A DNA stretch of 64,000 nucleotides from Trebonia kvetii (GTDB lineage Bacteria > Actinomycetota > Actinomycetes > Streptosporangiales > Streptosporangiaceae): NCBI RefSeq assembly GCF_007827045.1, contig NZ_RPFW01000007.1, forward strand, positions 310,001 through 374,000, written 5' to 3'. A model generated the notes under the pieces. It was given only the letters and a program-made list of their open reading frames with translations, was not told the DNA's origin and did not search any database. The translations under genes and the position numbers were made by a program. Every line of letters starts with the position of its first letter. The first letter of the stretch is position 1. This document shows, piece after piece, positions 43,364 to 51,256 of this stretch.

Positions 43364-45112
43364 TCAGGCCGGGGTGCCCGGCTGGGCGACGGGGATGTGC
43401 GCGGCGACCACGGCGGAGCGGCCTGCGTGCACGGCGGCGAGCGCCTCCTTGAGCACGCCGGGCAGTTCCGCCGGGTCGTCCACCGTGGCGGCGTAGGCGC
43501 CGCCCGCCGCGGCTGCGATGCCCGGCAGGTCGGCCTCGGGCTCGAAGGAGACGTGGAAGTCGTCGGCGGCCCAGGCCGCGCCCTTCGGGTGGACGCCGAG
43601 GGTTGACTGCTTCGGCGCGCGCCAGCCCCGGTTGTCGTAGATGACCGTGAGCGACGGCGTGCCGTATCTGCGCGCCAGCCAGTGCACCGAGGCCGGCACG
43701 CTGAACAGGTAGGTGCCGTCGCCGACCAGGGACACCACAACCCGTTCGGGCGATGCTAGCTTGGCGCCCACCGACCCGCCGCCGTGCCAGCCGAGCGAGG
43801 CGCCGCCCGATCCCAGGTAGGAGCCCGGCTTGTTGACCCGCAGGTGCTCGGCCACGGTCTGGAAGTTGGTGACCGACTCGGTAAGGATCAGCGCGTCCTG
43901 GTCGGCCAGGAGGTCGCGGACGCAGGCGGTCAGGTACGCGGGCGTGATCAGGCCGTTCTCCGGGTGCTCGTCCGCCTCCCAGGCGGCGCGCTGCGCATCA
44001 TGCTCAGCGGTCACCCGCGCCCGGCGCTCCTCGACAAGACCAGAGTCAAACCCGTGATCCCGAACGGATTCGGCGATCTGCCGCACCGCCACCCTGCTGT
44101 TCGCGCCGGCGCTGCGCCGGGCCGGCACGTGCCATAGCGATATGCCGGCCTTGACCGGGTCGATGTCGACCACGTAGATCGCCGCGTCGTCGGCCGGGCT
44201 GCTGTTCGACTCGATGTACGGCACGTCGCTGTCCAGCACGAGAAGCACGTCCGCGGCGGCGAGCAGCGGATTCTGGGTGGCGGTGGTGAACTGCCATCCC
44301 CGGTGCATCGGGTGGTCGGCGGGGAAGTTCATCCGGAACGAGGCGGACTCGATGACCGGGATCGCGAGCAGCTGGGCCAGCTCGACGAGGGCGGGCACCG
44401 CCTCCGGGTCGCGGCCTAGGTGGCCGGTGATGATCAGCGGATTGCGCGCGGCGGCAAGCGCGGCGGCGATTTCGCCGGCCACCTCGGCGGTCAGGGCGGC
44501 GGGCTCGACTGGGCGGTAGGCCGCGGGGTCGACGGCGTGCGGCTGCAGCGGCTCCTCCATCACCTCACGCGGTCCCGTGAGGTAGACGGGCCCCTTGGGC
44601 TCGCTGTTCGCGATCTGGAGCGCACGGTGCACGAGCTGCTTGACGTTCTTGCCGGTGCGGATCTCGTTGTCGTACTTGACGTAGCCGCGCATGATGCCGC
44701 GCTGGTCGCGCACGTCCTGGATCCAGTGGATGAACTCGTTGCGGGTGCCGGGCAGCTCGCCGCGGAGCGTGAACGGAGAGGTGCCGGCGAAGACCAGGAC
44801 CGGGGCGCGGCCCGCGGCCGCGTTGGAGATGGCACCGCCCATGTTCTGGGTGCCGCCGTCCACGTGCACGATCACGGCGCTCGGCTGGCCGGAGACCAGG
44901 GCGTAGGCGTGCGCGGCGCTCAGCGCCACCATCTCGTGCGGGCAGACGACCAGCTTCGGCAGCTTGCCCTCGCGGCCATCGGCGCGGGCCTGAGCCATGG
45001 CCTCGATGATGCCAGGGTGATCGCTGCCGAGATTGGCGAAGACATGGGTGATGCCCGCCTCTGCCAGCGCCTCAAGGAACGCGGTGCTCGTCGTGTAGTA
45101 GCGCTCGCTCAC
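43364..45112 (-). CDS. TPP-dependent acetolactate-synthase-like enzyme
   Basis: A 582-residue TPP enzyme. The activating Glu is in VCPHEMVALSAAHAYAL, and the TPP/Mg motif runs from GDGTYLFSV to IYDNRGW. The N-terminal, central and C-terminal domains are all present. GTG 45112 (VSERYYTTSTAFLEAL) is chosen because AGGAGG lies about ten bases upstream; an earlier in-frame start adds sequence without family features. True acetolactate synthase would normally have a regulatory subunit gene next to it, and none is seen. The substrate is a 2-oxo acid; identity unknown. Confidence 0.88.
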   Translation of the reverse strand: MSERYYTTSTAFLEALAEAGITHVFANLGSDHPGIIEAMAQARADGREGKLPKLVVCPHEMVALSAAHAYALVSGQPSAVIVHVDGGTQNMGGAISNAAAGRAPVLVFAGTSPFTLRGELPGTRNEFIHWIQDVRDQRGIMRGYVKYDNEIRTGKNVKQLVHRALQIANSEPKGPVYLTGPREVMEEPLQPHAVDPAAYRPVEPAALTAEVAGEIAAALAAARNPLIITGHLGRDPEAVPALVELAQLLAIPVIESASFRMNFPADHPMHRGWQFTTATQNPLLAAADVLLVLDSDVPYIESNSSPADDAAIYVVDIDPVKAGISLWHVPARRSAGANSRVAVRQIAESVRDHGFDSGLVEERRARVTAEHDAQRAAWEADEHPENGLITPAYLTACVRDLLADQDALILTESVTNFQTVAEHLRVNKPGSYLGSGGASLGWHGGGSVGAKLASPERVVVSLVGDGTYLFSVPASVHWLARRYGTPSLTVIYDNRGWRAPKQSTLGVHPKGAAWAADDFHVSFEPEADLPGIAAAAGGAYAATVDDPAELPGVLKEALAAVHAGRSAVVAAHIPVAQPGTPA

Positions 45113-45210
45113 CTGCGGGGTCCTCCTGCGTCCGGGTACCCCAACATTGTGCCGAGCCGCATGCGGCATGACTAGGACGAGAGCGCACGACTGTGCCAGT
45201 CCCACAAACG

Positions 45211-45236
45211 AGTGCGGGGCCTTTCAGCCCCGCACT
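45211..45236 (-). terminator. Intrinsic-type terminator after the cvn operon
   Basis: AGTGCGGGGC (45211-45220) and GCCCCGCACT (45227-45236) form a perfect 10-base stem with a 6-base loop, beginning directly beside the cvnD stop codon. Read on the minus strand it ends the conservon transcript; a short CGTTTGT follows. Confidence 0.75.
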
Positions 45237-45845
45237 CTAGTAACGACCGGCAGTCTGCATCGACATCGCGTGCTCGACCAGGGTCACCAGGGTGGCCTTG
45301 GTCGACTCGCGATTACGCGCGTCACACGGGATGATCGGCACCGTCGACGGGATCGCGAGCGCCTCGCGGACGTCGTTGGACCGGTGCGGGAACTGCCCGT
45401 GGAAGCCGTTGATGCCGATGACGAACGGCAGCCCGCTCGCCTCGAAGTAGTCCACGGCGGGGAACGAGTCGGCGAGACGCCGGGTGTCGACGAGAACCAC
45501 GGCGCCGATGGCGCCCTGGATCAGGTCGTCCCACATGAACCAGAACCGGTGCTGTCCGGGCGTGCCGAACATGTAGAGCACCAGGTCCTTCTCCAGCGTG
45601 ATCCGGCCGAAGTCCATGGCCACGGTGGTGGTGTTCTTGTCAGGAACGTGGGACAGGTCATCGACATCGGTGGACGCCACGGTCATCACGGCTTCGGTGG
45701 TGAGGGGGGTGATCTCCGACACCGAGCCGACGAAGGTCGTCTTGCCCACGCCGAAGCCACCCGCGACGACGATCTTCACCGACGTCATCGCCGACGCGTC
45801 GCCGCCTCCGTGCGGCCGGGCGACGCTAGATCTTACGGAGTCCAC
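45237..45845 (-). CDS. cvnD: Conservon GTPase (CvnD-type)
   Basis: A small Ras/Rab-like GTP-binding protein of the Streptomyces conservon. The P-loop GGFGVGKTTF follows MTSVKIVVA, G2-like Thr residues follow, and G3 is DFGRI ... FGTPGQ. GTG 45845 (VDSVRSSVARP) overlaps the DUF742 gene end by 20 bases as usual in this operon; ATG 45788 is the alternative start. Conservon proteins assemble at the membrane in a complex likened to a eukaryotic G-protein-coupled receptor system and influence development and secondary metabolism. Confidence 0.9.
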   Translation of the reverse strand: MDSVRSSVARPHGGGDASAMTSVKIVVAGGFGVGKTTFVGSVSEITPLTTEAVMTVASTDVDDLSHVPDKNTTTVAMDFGRITLEKDLVLYMFGTPGQHRFWFMWDDLIQGAIGAVVLVDTRRLADSFPAVDYFEASGLPFVIGINGFHGQFPHRSNDVREALAIPSTVPIIPCDARNRESTKATLVTLVEHAMSMQTAGRY

Positions 45846-46314
45846 TAAGCACCCTTTCGAGCAGGTTGAGGTCCGGACGTCCCTCGGAGTCGTCACGCTG
45901 GTGGATGCGCACGAGGCCGTCCGCGCTCATGTCTGCGACCAGGATCCGCGCCACGCCGAGCGGCATCCGCAGCACTGCCGAGATCTCGGCGACAGAGCGC
46001 CAGTCCAGGCAGAACTGCAAGATCGCCTGGCACTCGGGTGCCAGCACGGACAGGTCGCGCGGCTCGTAGACGGTCGCGGTAACCAAGGCTTCAAGCGCGA
46101 GCTTGTACCTCGGCTGTGTCCGGCCACCGGTCACGGTGTACGGCCTGACTAGACGCGTCGAGCCGCCGCCGTCCTCCTCGGCCGGGAACTGTTGCTGGGC
46201 TGGCGGGTACGCCTGGCGCTGCGGCGGCGACTCGTCCCATGGCCCGGTCCTCGCAGGACCCTGCCATGCGGGCGAGCCGCGGTCGTCACCGCCGCGGCCG
46301 AGCCCCGACACCAC
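45826..46314 (-). CDS. cvnC: DUF742 conservon protein (CvnC-type)
   Basis: A 162-residue protein with a Pro/Gln-rich N-terminus followed by the DUF742 domain (TRLVRPYTVTGGRTQP, then LSVLAPECQAIL and DMSADGLVRIHQ), a winged-helix-like module. Starts at GTG 46314, 30 bases after the roadblock gene, and its end overlaps the GTPase start. It is the third gene of the conserved order kinase, roadblock, DUF742, GTPase. Confidence 0.92.
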   Translation of the reverse strand: MVSGLGRGGDDRGSPAWQGPARTGPWDESPPQRQAYPPAQQQFPAEEDGGGSTRLVRPYTVTGGRTQPRYKLALEALVTATVYEPRDLSVLAPECQAILQFCLDWRSVAEISAVLRMPLGVARILVADMSADGLVRIHQRDDSEGRPDLNLLERVLSGLRKI

Positions 46315-46344
46315 GTTCCCCAGAGATGGGCACTACCGCGCTCA

Positions 46345-46782
46345 TCATCGCCTTCCGTCTCCTGGCATCGCGCCCTGCATGACACCGCCGCGCGCGGCGG
46401 GGGTGAGCACCCGGCCCGCACGCTCGACGAGCAACGTCATCTCGTAGGCGACAAGGCCCAGGTCGCAGGTGGATGCCGCCAGCACGGCGAGGCTTGCACC
46501 ATTGCTTATCGCCATGATGACAAGCACACCGCGCTGCATTTCCACCACGGTCTGAACGACCGCGCCGCCTTCGAAGACCCGGGAAGCACCCTGGGTAAGG
46601 CTGGTCAGGCCCGATGTGACAGCAGCAAGCTGATCCGCGCGCTCCTGCGGGAAGCCGGCGGAGAACGCGAGGGGCAGCCCGTCCGAAGACACGACCACCG
46701 CATGGGCGACGTCCGGGACCCGCTCCACGAAGTTCGTGATCAACCAGCTGAGGTCCTGGACCGGGCGTCCTGGCGTGCTCAC
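46345..46782 (-). CDS. cvnB: Roadblock/LC7 conservon protein (CvnB-type)
   Basis: A 145-residue roadblock/LC7-domain protein, a GTPase-activating or regulatory partner for the CvnD GTPase. LSWLITNFVERVPDVAHAVV and SSDGLPLAFS are the typical opening, ending with the GVLVIMAIS strand. Starts at GTG 46782, 76 bases after the kinase gene. Confidence 0.93.
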   Translation of the reverse strand: MSTPGRPVQDLSWLITNFVERVPDVAHAVVVSSDGLPLAFSAGFPQERADQLAAVTSGLTSLTQGASRVFEGGAVVQTVVEMQRGVLVIMAISNGASLAVLAASTCDLGLVAYEMTLLVERAGRVLTPAARGGVMQGAMPGDGRR

Positions 46783-46858
46783 GCGCGCTCCTCTCCTCGC
46801 CCGTGCATACAGGCTCCTCCTCTAGTTCCGGTGGCTATATTCGTGGGTCTCATCCGTC

Positions 46859-49800
46859 TTATGACTCCTCAGTCTGGGGTCCGGCGGCACGCGCTTCGCG
46901 AACACCGCGCTGGAAGCTCGACATCCGGCTGCGAATCGCATCCGCGGAACGGGCCGGCGGTGCCTCCTCAGTGCTGTCGCCGTTGCCTACCGATCCAGGC
47001 ACGAGATTAGCTCGTGGAACGCGCTTTGGCAGGCCAGCTGTGGTGTTTTCCCCGGCTTCCGGAGAAGCGACCACACGCGCGGCGCGCCATCCCTCGTCGG
47101 CGGGCGAGTTCCACGTCTGTCCCGCGGCGGCCGGAGCGTTCGAGCTCAGCGGCTTGCCGCTGCGCCTGAACCAGTCCGACTCGAGGGAGTCGAAGATCGG
47201 CAGCCGGTGGTCAGCGGTGGCGCCGGCCGTCGGCGGAATGGTCACCTGGGTGCCGTCGGAGCCACCGAGACCGGAGCCTGCGGGGCTGGACGGCGGTGAC
47301 GACGGCATCGTGCCGGTGCCGGCCGATCCCCCGTCGCCGCCGAGTGCGGGCATCCGCGTGGTAGCGAACTCGCCGTCGCCGAACGTGTCGCTGCCGAAGG
47401 CTGAACCGCCGACAGGATCGCCGGCTGGGCTGCCGCTCGGCGCGCCCGGCCCGAGCGGGTGGTGCCCCGGCTGCCGCACGGGCAGCGGACCGCCCGGCGC
47501 GTTCACGGTCGGGTTCGGTCCAGAGCCGCCGGGCACCGGCGGCACGGGCGGTGCCGACGGCGCCGGCTTGGTGGTGCCGCCGGAGCCCGGGGCACCGCCG
47601 TTCGGCCCGAAGGCGCTGAAGCCGCCGTTGCCATTGCCGCTACCGTTGCCCGTGCCTGGGCCGCCGCCGAGCCGCGGGATGCGGGATGCGGTCGCCGCGG
47701 CGCCAGTGAAGCCGCTGTTTCCTGTTCCCACACTGCCGCCGCTGCCGCCGTTGCTCGGGGCACCGGGCAGGACGATGGGACCGCCTCCGCCGAAGGTGCT
47801 GCCGGGGCCGCCGGGCGCGCCTGCCGGGACAGGCGGCGCCGACAGCGACGGGGCGGGACCGTAATCGTCGGTCTCGAACTTGCGCAGGCGGCCGAGCGGC
47901 TGACCGCTCTCCGGGGCTGCGACAGACTCGGGCAGCCAGATGAGCGCGGTGAGACCGCCGGACTGCGCGTGCCGCAGCCGGACCCGGACGCCGTGCCGTG
48001 CCGCCAGGCGGCCGACCACGAACAGGCCCATGCGGCGGGACACCGCCACGTCCACGACCGGCGGGTTGTCCAGCCGCCAGTTCGCGTGCGCCATCTCCTG
48101 CTCGGAGATGCCCACGCCGTTGTCCGTGATGTCGAGCAGCACTCCGCCGCTGGACAGCGGCTGGCCCGTGACATAGACCTGGGTGTCTTCCGGCGAGAAC
48201 GTGGTGGCGTTCTCCACGATTTCCGCGACGAGGTGCACCACGTCGTTGACGGCCTGGCCGACGACCTGGATGCCGGGCTGCACGTTGAGCACGACTCGCT
48301 CGTACTGCTCGATTTCCGAGATCGCGGCGCGGAGCACGTCGACGAGCGGAACCGGCTGGCTCCACCGCCGGCTCGCGGCCTCGTGGCCCGCGAGGACCAG
48401 GAGGTTTTCCGAGTTGCGGCGCATACGGGTCGCCAGGTGGTCCAGGCGGAACAGGCTGGACAGCCGGTCGGCGTCCTGCTCCGTCTGCTCCAGGTTGTCG
48501 ATCAGGGACAGCTGGCGCTCGATGAGCGACTGGCTGCGGCGCGAGAGGTTGACGAACATCGCGTTCAGGTTGCCGCGAAGCATGGCTTCGTCGGCGGCCA
48601 GCCGGACCGCTTCCCTGTGTACCTGGTCGAAGGCCCGCGCCACTTCACCGATTTCGTCGGTCGAGGTGACGCCGATCGGCTCGATCTCCGCGGAGGCGTC
48701 GCCGCCCTCGCTCTCGCTCAGCCGGCGCACCATGTCAGGCAGCTTGCTGCCCGCGACCTCGAGCGCGTCGGCACGCAGCTTACGCAGCGGCCGGATCATG
48801 GACCGCGCCACGAAGGTGGTGATGAGCAGGACGAGGATCAGCAGCAGCAGCGTCGCGACGGAGACGATGAGCGCGCTGTGCAGCGAGTTCGACTCGAGCG
48901 TGTTGGCCTGGGCCGTGATGTCGCCGACGATGCCGTTGCTGACCGTGCGCATCTGCACGATCTGCTGCGTCTGGGTGGACATCCAGCAGGCGGCCGCGTC
49001 AAGGTTCGCGGCGGTACAGGTCTGCTGAGGGCCGATCTGCAGCGGTTCGCCCGAGCCAGCGGTGGCGATCGCGAGCTTCTCCGCGCTCTTCGCCTCGTCA
49101 ACCGACGGGCCGGCCACGGTGTTGTTGAACGTCTGCTGCTGGGCGACGGTCGCGGCCTGGTTGAAGGCCGCGGTGTCCGCCTGCTGCTGCTCGGCCGCCT
49201 GGTTGAGGTCGGCGAGCGCGCCGGGTGTGAGGCCCGCTGGCGTGCTGGCCAGCGCCTGGTAGAGGTAGGCCCGCTGCAGCGAGGCGTCGTCCTCCATGCG
49301 CAGTTCCGCGTTGAGCACCGCGACGTCCGACCCGAGGGTGGCGTTGCCCGTGCCCGCGGCGACGTCGTTGCTGAACGTGATGAACGCCTGGATCGCGCGG
49401 TCGTAGGTGAGGATCACCTGCACCGCGGGGGACTTGGTCTTCAGTGCCGCCTGGCGGATGTACTGCAAGTCGGCGATGTTGGCGAGCACGCCGTTGCTGA
49501 GGTCGAGGACCGTCTGGGAGCGGTATCCGTCGCCGTTGACGACCGCCTGAGCGGCCGAGCTGATCTTGGCCACCGTGGCGTCGGTCGCCTGCTGGTCGTT
49601 CGTTACCTGCTTGCTGAGCGACGCGAGCGAGGCCGGCGTGGTGGCCGCCTGGCCGCCCGCGGCCACGAAGCCCGCGGTGTGGTCGCGCTCGTCGGCGAGC
49701 TGCCCGGCGCCTTGGACGACCAGGGCGTTGAGGTTCGCCAGGTTCTGCACGCGCTTGAACGACGAATAGTTGTTGACCGAGCCGACGATCTGGATCACGC

Positions 49801-50104
49801 CGAGGATGAGGGCGGTGACGGTCGGCACGGTGATGATCGCGATGAGCCGCCAGCGAACGCGCCAGTTGCTTATCGACATGCGGGAACCCTTACGGGGGGC
49901 GAGGCCGGAGGCAGCCGGCGCGGGGACGCGGCGGGGCTCCGATGCGGGAACGGGCAGGTTTCCGGGGGGGCTCTGGAAAGAACCGGCCCCCGGGACGCCC
50001 TGGCCCGCGCCGACGGCCAGCGGTCCGCCCTGCGGCAGGCCCCCGCCGCCGTTAAGCGGAAGGCCGGAAGCCGGCGTCTGGGGACCGCCGTTTCCGTCGG
50101 TCAT
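46859..50104 (-). CDS. cvnA: Conservon sensor histidine kinase with nitrate/nitrite-sensing ectodomain (CvnA-type)
   Basis: About 1081 residues. The N-terminal 80 residues are Pro/Gly-rich; TM1 follows (LIAIITVPTVTALILGVIQI), then a long helical extracellular NIT-type sensor domain of about 330 residues, then TM2 (LIVSVATLLLLILVLLITTF), a HAMP linker and an HATPase domain (IVENATTFSPEDTQ, DNGVGI). A 300-residue Gly/Pro/Ser-rich tail ends the protein. The phospho-acceptor region is atypical, as in other CvnA proteins. ATG 50104 is used. First gene of the cvnABCD operon. Confidence 0.92.
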   Translation of the reverse strand: MTDGNGGPQTPASGLPLNGGGGLPQGGPLAVGAGQGVPGAGSFQSPPGNLPVPASEPRRVPAPAASGLAPRKGSRMSISNWRVRWRLIAIITVPTVTALILGVIQIVGSVNNYSSFKRVQNLANLNALVVQGAGQLADERDHTAGFVAAGGQAATTPASLASLSKQVTNDQQATDATVAKISSAAQAVVNGDGYRSQTVLDLSNGVLANIADLQYIRQAALKTKSPAVQVILTYDRAIQAFITFSNDVAAGTGNATLGSDVAVLNAELRMEDDASLQRAYLYQALASTPAGLTPGALADLNQAAEQQQADTAAFNQAATVAQQQTFNNTVAGPSVDEAKSAEKLAIATAGSGEPLQIGPQQTCTAANLDAAACWMSTQTQQIVQMRTVSNGIVGDITAQANTLESNSLHSALIVSVATLLLLILVLLITTFVARSMIRPLRKLRADALEVAGSKLPDMVRRLSESEGGDASAEIEPIGVTSTDEIGEVARAFDQVHREAVRLAADEAMLRGNLNAMFVNLSRRSQSLIERQLSLIDNLEQTEQDADRLSSLFRLDHLATRMRRNSENLLVLAGHEAASRRWSQPVPLVDVLRAAISEIEQYERVVLNVQPGIQVVGQAVNDVVHLVAEIVENATTFSPEDTQVYVTGQPLSSGGVLLDITDNGVGISEQEMAHANWRLDNPPVVDVAVSRRMGLFVVGRLAARHGVRVRLRHAQSGGLTALIWLPESVAAPESGQPLGRLRKFETDDYGPAPSLSAPPVPAGAPGGPGSTFGGGGPIVLPGAPSNGGSGGSVGTGNSGFTGAAATASRIPRLGGGPGTGNGSGNGNGGFSAFGPNGGAPGSGGTTKPAPSAPPVPPVPGGSGPNPTVNAPGGPLPVRQPGHHPLGPGAPSGSPAGDPVGGSAFGSDTFGDGEFATTRMPALGGDGGSAGTGTMPSSPPSSPAGSGLGGSDGTQVTIPPTAGATADHRLPIFDSLESDWFRRSGKPLSSNAPAAAGQTWNSPADEGWRAARVVASPEAGENTTAGLPKRVPRANLVPGSVGNGDSTEEAPPARSADAIRSRMSSFQRGVREARAAGPQTEES

Positions 50105-50566
50105 CGAACGTCTACGCACTGCGCTACACACCTCGCAGCTTCAAAGGCCACCTGGACCAGCACAGGGCAACTCTTCCAGTTAGCGCTACAAAACGGGTAG
50201 GGACATATAATCATCAATCGTCAGCTCCCGACCGGGCATTCACCGGGAATCACCCTGAACTTTGGTGGATACTCACCCACTCCACCTGGTATGGGCTAGG
50301 CCGGCATGGCCCGCGAGGCTCATGGAAGGCTACCGCCGCCGGGGACCATGTGACACAAGAACTCATAAGGTGCGGCAGGGACCTTCTGACGATGCTCAGC
50401 TCTCTGGTCCGGGCCAGGTCAAGATATGGCCTACCCTTTTGCCCTCCGGCTGTCCGTGGCCGGGATCGCCTGGGGCACGGCGAGCCGTCCCCACGGCGAA
50501 CTACTGCGCTAACCGCCCTCGGGCGGTATGGTAGCTGGCAACGGCTTACCGCCCTAAAGCGAGGAG
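50105..50566. promoter_or_regulatory. Divergent promoter region between cvnA and the FHA gene
   Basis: These 462 bases separate the conservon operon (minus) from the FHA/zinc-ribbon gene (plus). No credible gene is present. Promoters for both directions must lie here, but I cannot point to confident -35/-10 pairs. Confidence 0.5.
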
Positions 50567-51178
50567 ATGGCGATCCTGACCTGCCCAAACTGCGGCATCG
50601 GGGTGCAGCCGGAGGACCTGATCTGCTTCCGGTGTGGCGCCAACCTGCCGCACGCCCCCTACCCAGACGACGACATCCCGTCGCCCACGGTGTCGCAGCA
50701 GTACATCCGGCCGGGCGACAGCAGGGCCATGTGCCCGAACTGCGGCACGCCCGTCCAGGACCCCGCCGACGTTGTCTGCATGCACTGCCGCCAGCCGCTG
50801 CCCGGCGCGCGGCGGCGCCCGTCCCTTGTCGTGCTGCGGATCTCGTTCCCCACCGGGAACGTCGACGTGCCAGCGGGGACCTCGGTCATCCTCGGCCGCG
50901 ACCCGGCACAGTCCCTGGTCGCCGCGGCGTTCGGCCAATATGACAACGTGTCGCGGCGGCACGCGACGGTCATGGTGGACGACAGCGGCCGGGCGACGAT
51001 TCGCGACGAGGGATCAACCAACGGAACCTTCGTCAACGGCGAGCGGGTGCTCCCTGGCAACGAGGTACGGCTCGTCGACGGCGACCAGATCAGGCTCGCA
51101 GCGGACGTGTCCGGCGATGTCTCGCTGCCACGCGGAGAACCTGACCCGGCAAGCCTCAGCCGCAACGGCTTCGTCTGA
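50567..51178 (+). CDS. Double zinc-ribbon plus FHA-domain protein
   Basis: A 203-residue cytoplasmic protein. Two zinc ribbons come first: CPNC with CFRC (about residues 6-25) and CPNC with CMHC (about 56-75). The C-terminal half is an FHA domain that binds phosphothreonine peptides, with ILGRDP, NVSRRHATV and STNGTFVNGERV intact. It likely reads Ser/Thr-kinase phosphorylation and recruits partners. The next gene, 78 bases on, encodes a collagen-like membrane protein and may be cotranscribed. Confidence 0.9.
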   Translation: MAILTCPNCGIGVQPEDLICFRCGANLPHAPYPDDDIPSPTVSQQYIRPGDSRAMCPNCGTPVQDPADVVCMHCRQPLPGARRRPSLVVLRISFPTGNVDVPAGTSVILGRDPAQSLVAAAFGQYDNVSRRHATVMVDDSGRATIRDEGSTNGTFVNGERVLPGNEVRLVDGDQIRLAADVSGDVSLPRGEPDPASLSRNGFV

Positions 51179-51256
51179 CGCCGTTCCCAACTACTACTAT
51201 CCCTGGGGTCGGGGGATCTTCCTCCGGGCGATATAGCAGGAACGGATTAGCTGGTC

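Noticed and set aside
47459..50200. Plus-strand open frame of about 913 codons
   Set aside because: Antisense shadow of the cvnA kinase gene; low-complexity Arg/Ala/Gly-rich product with no domain.
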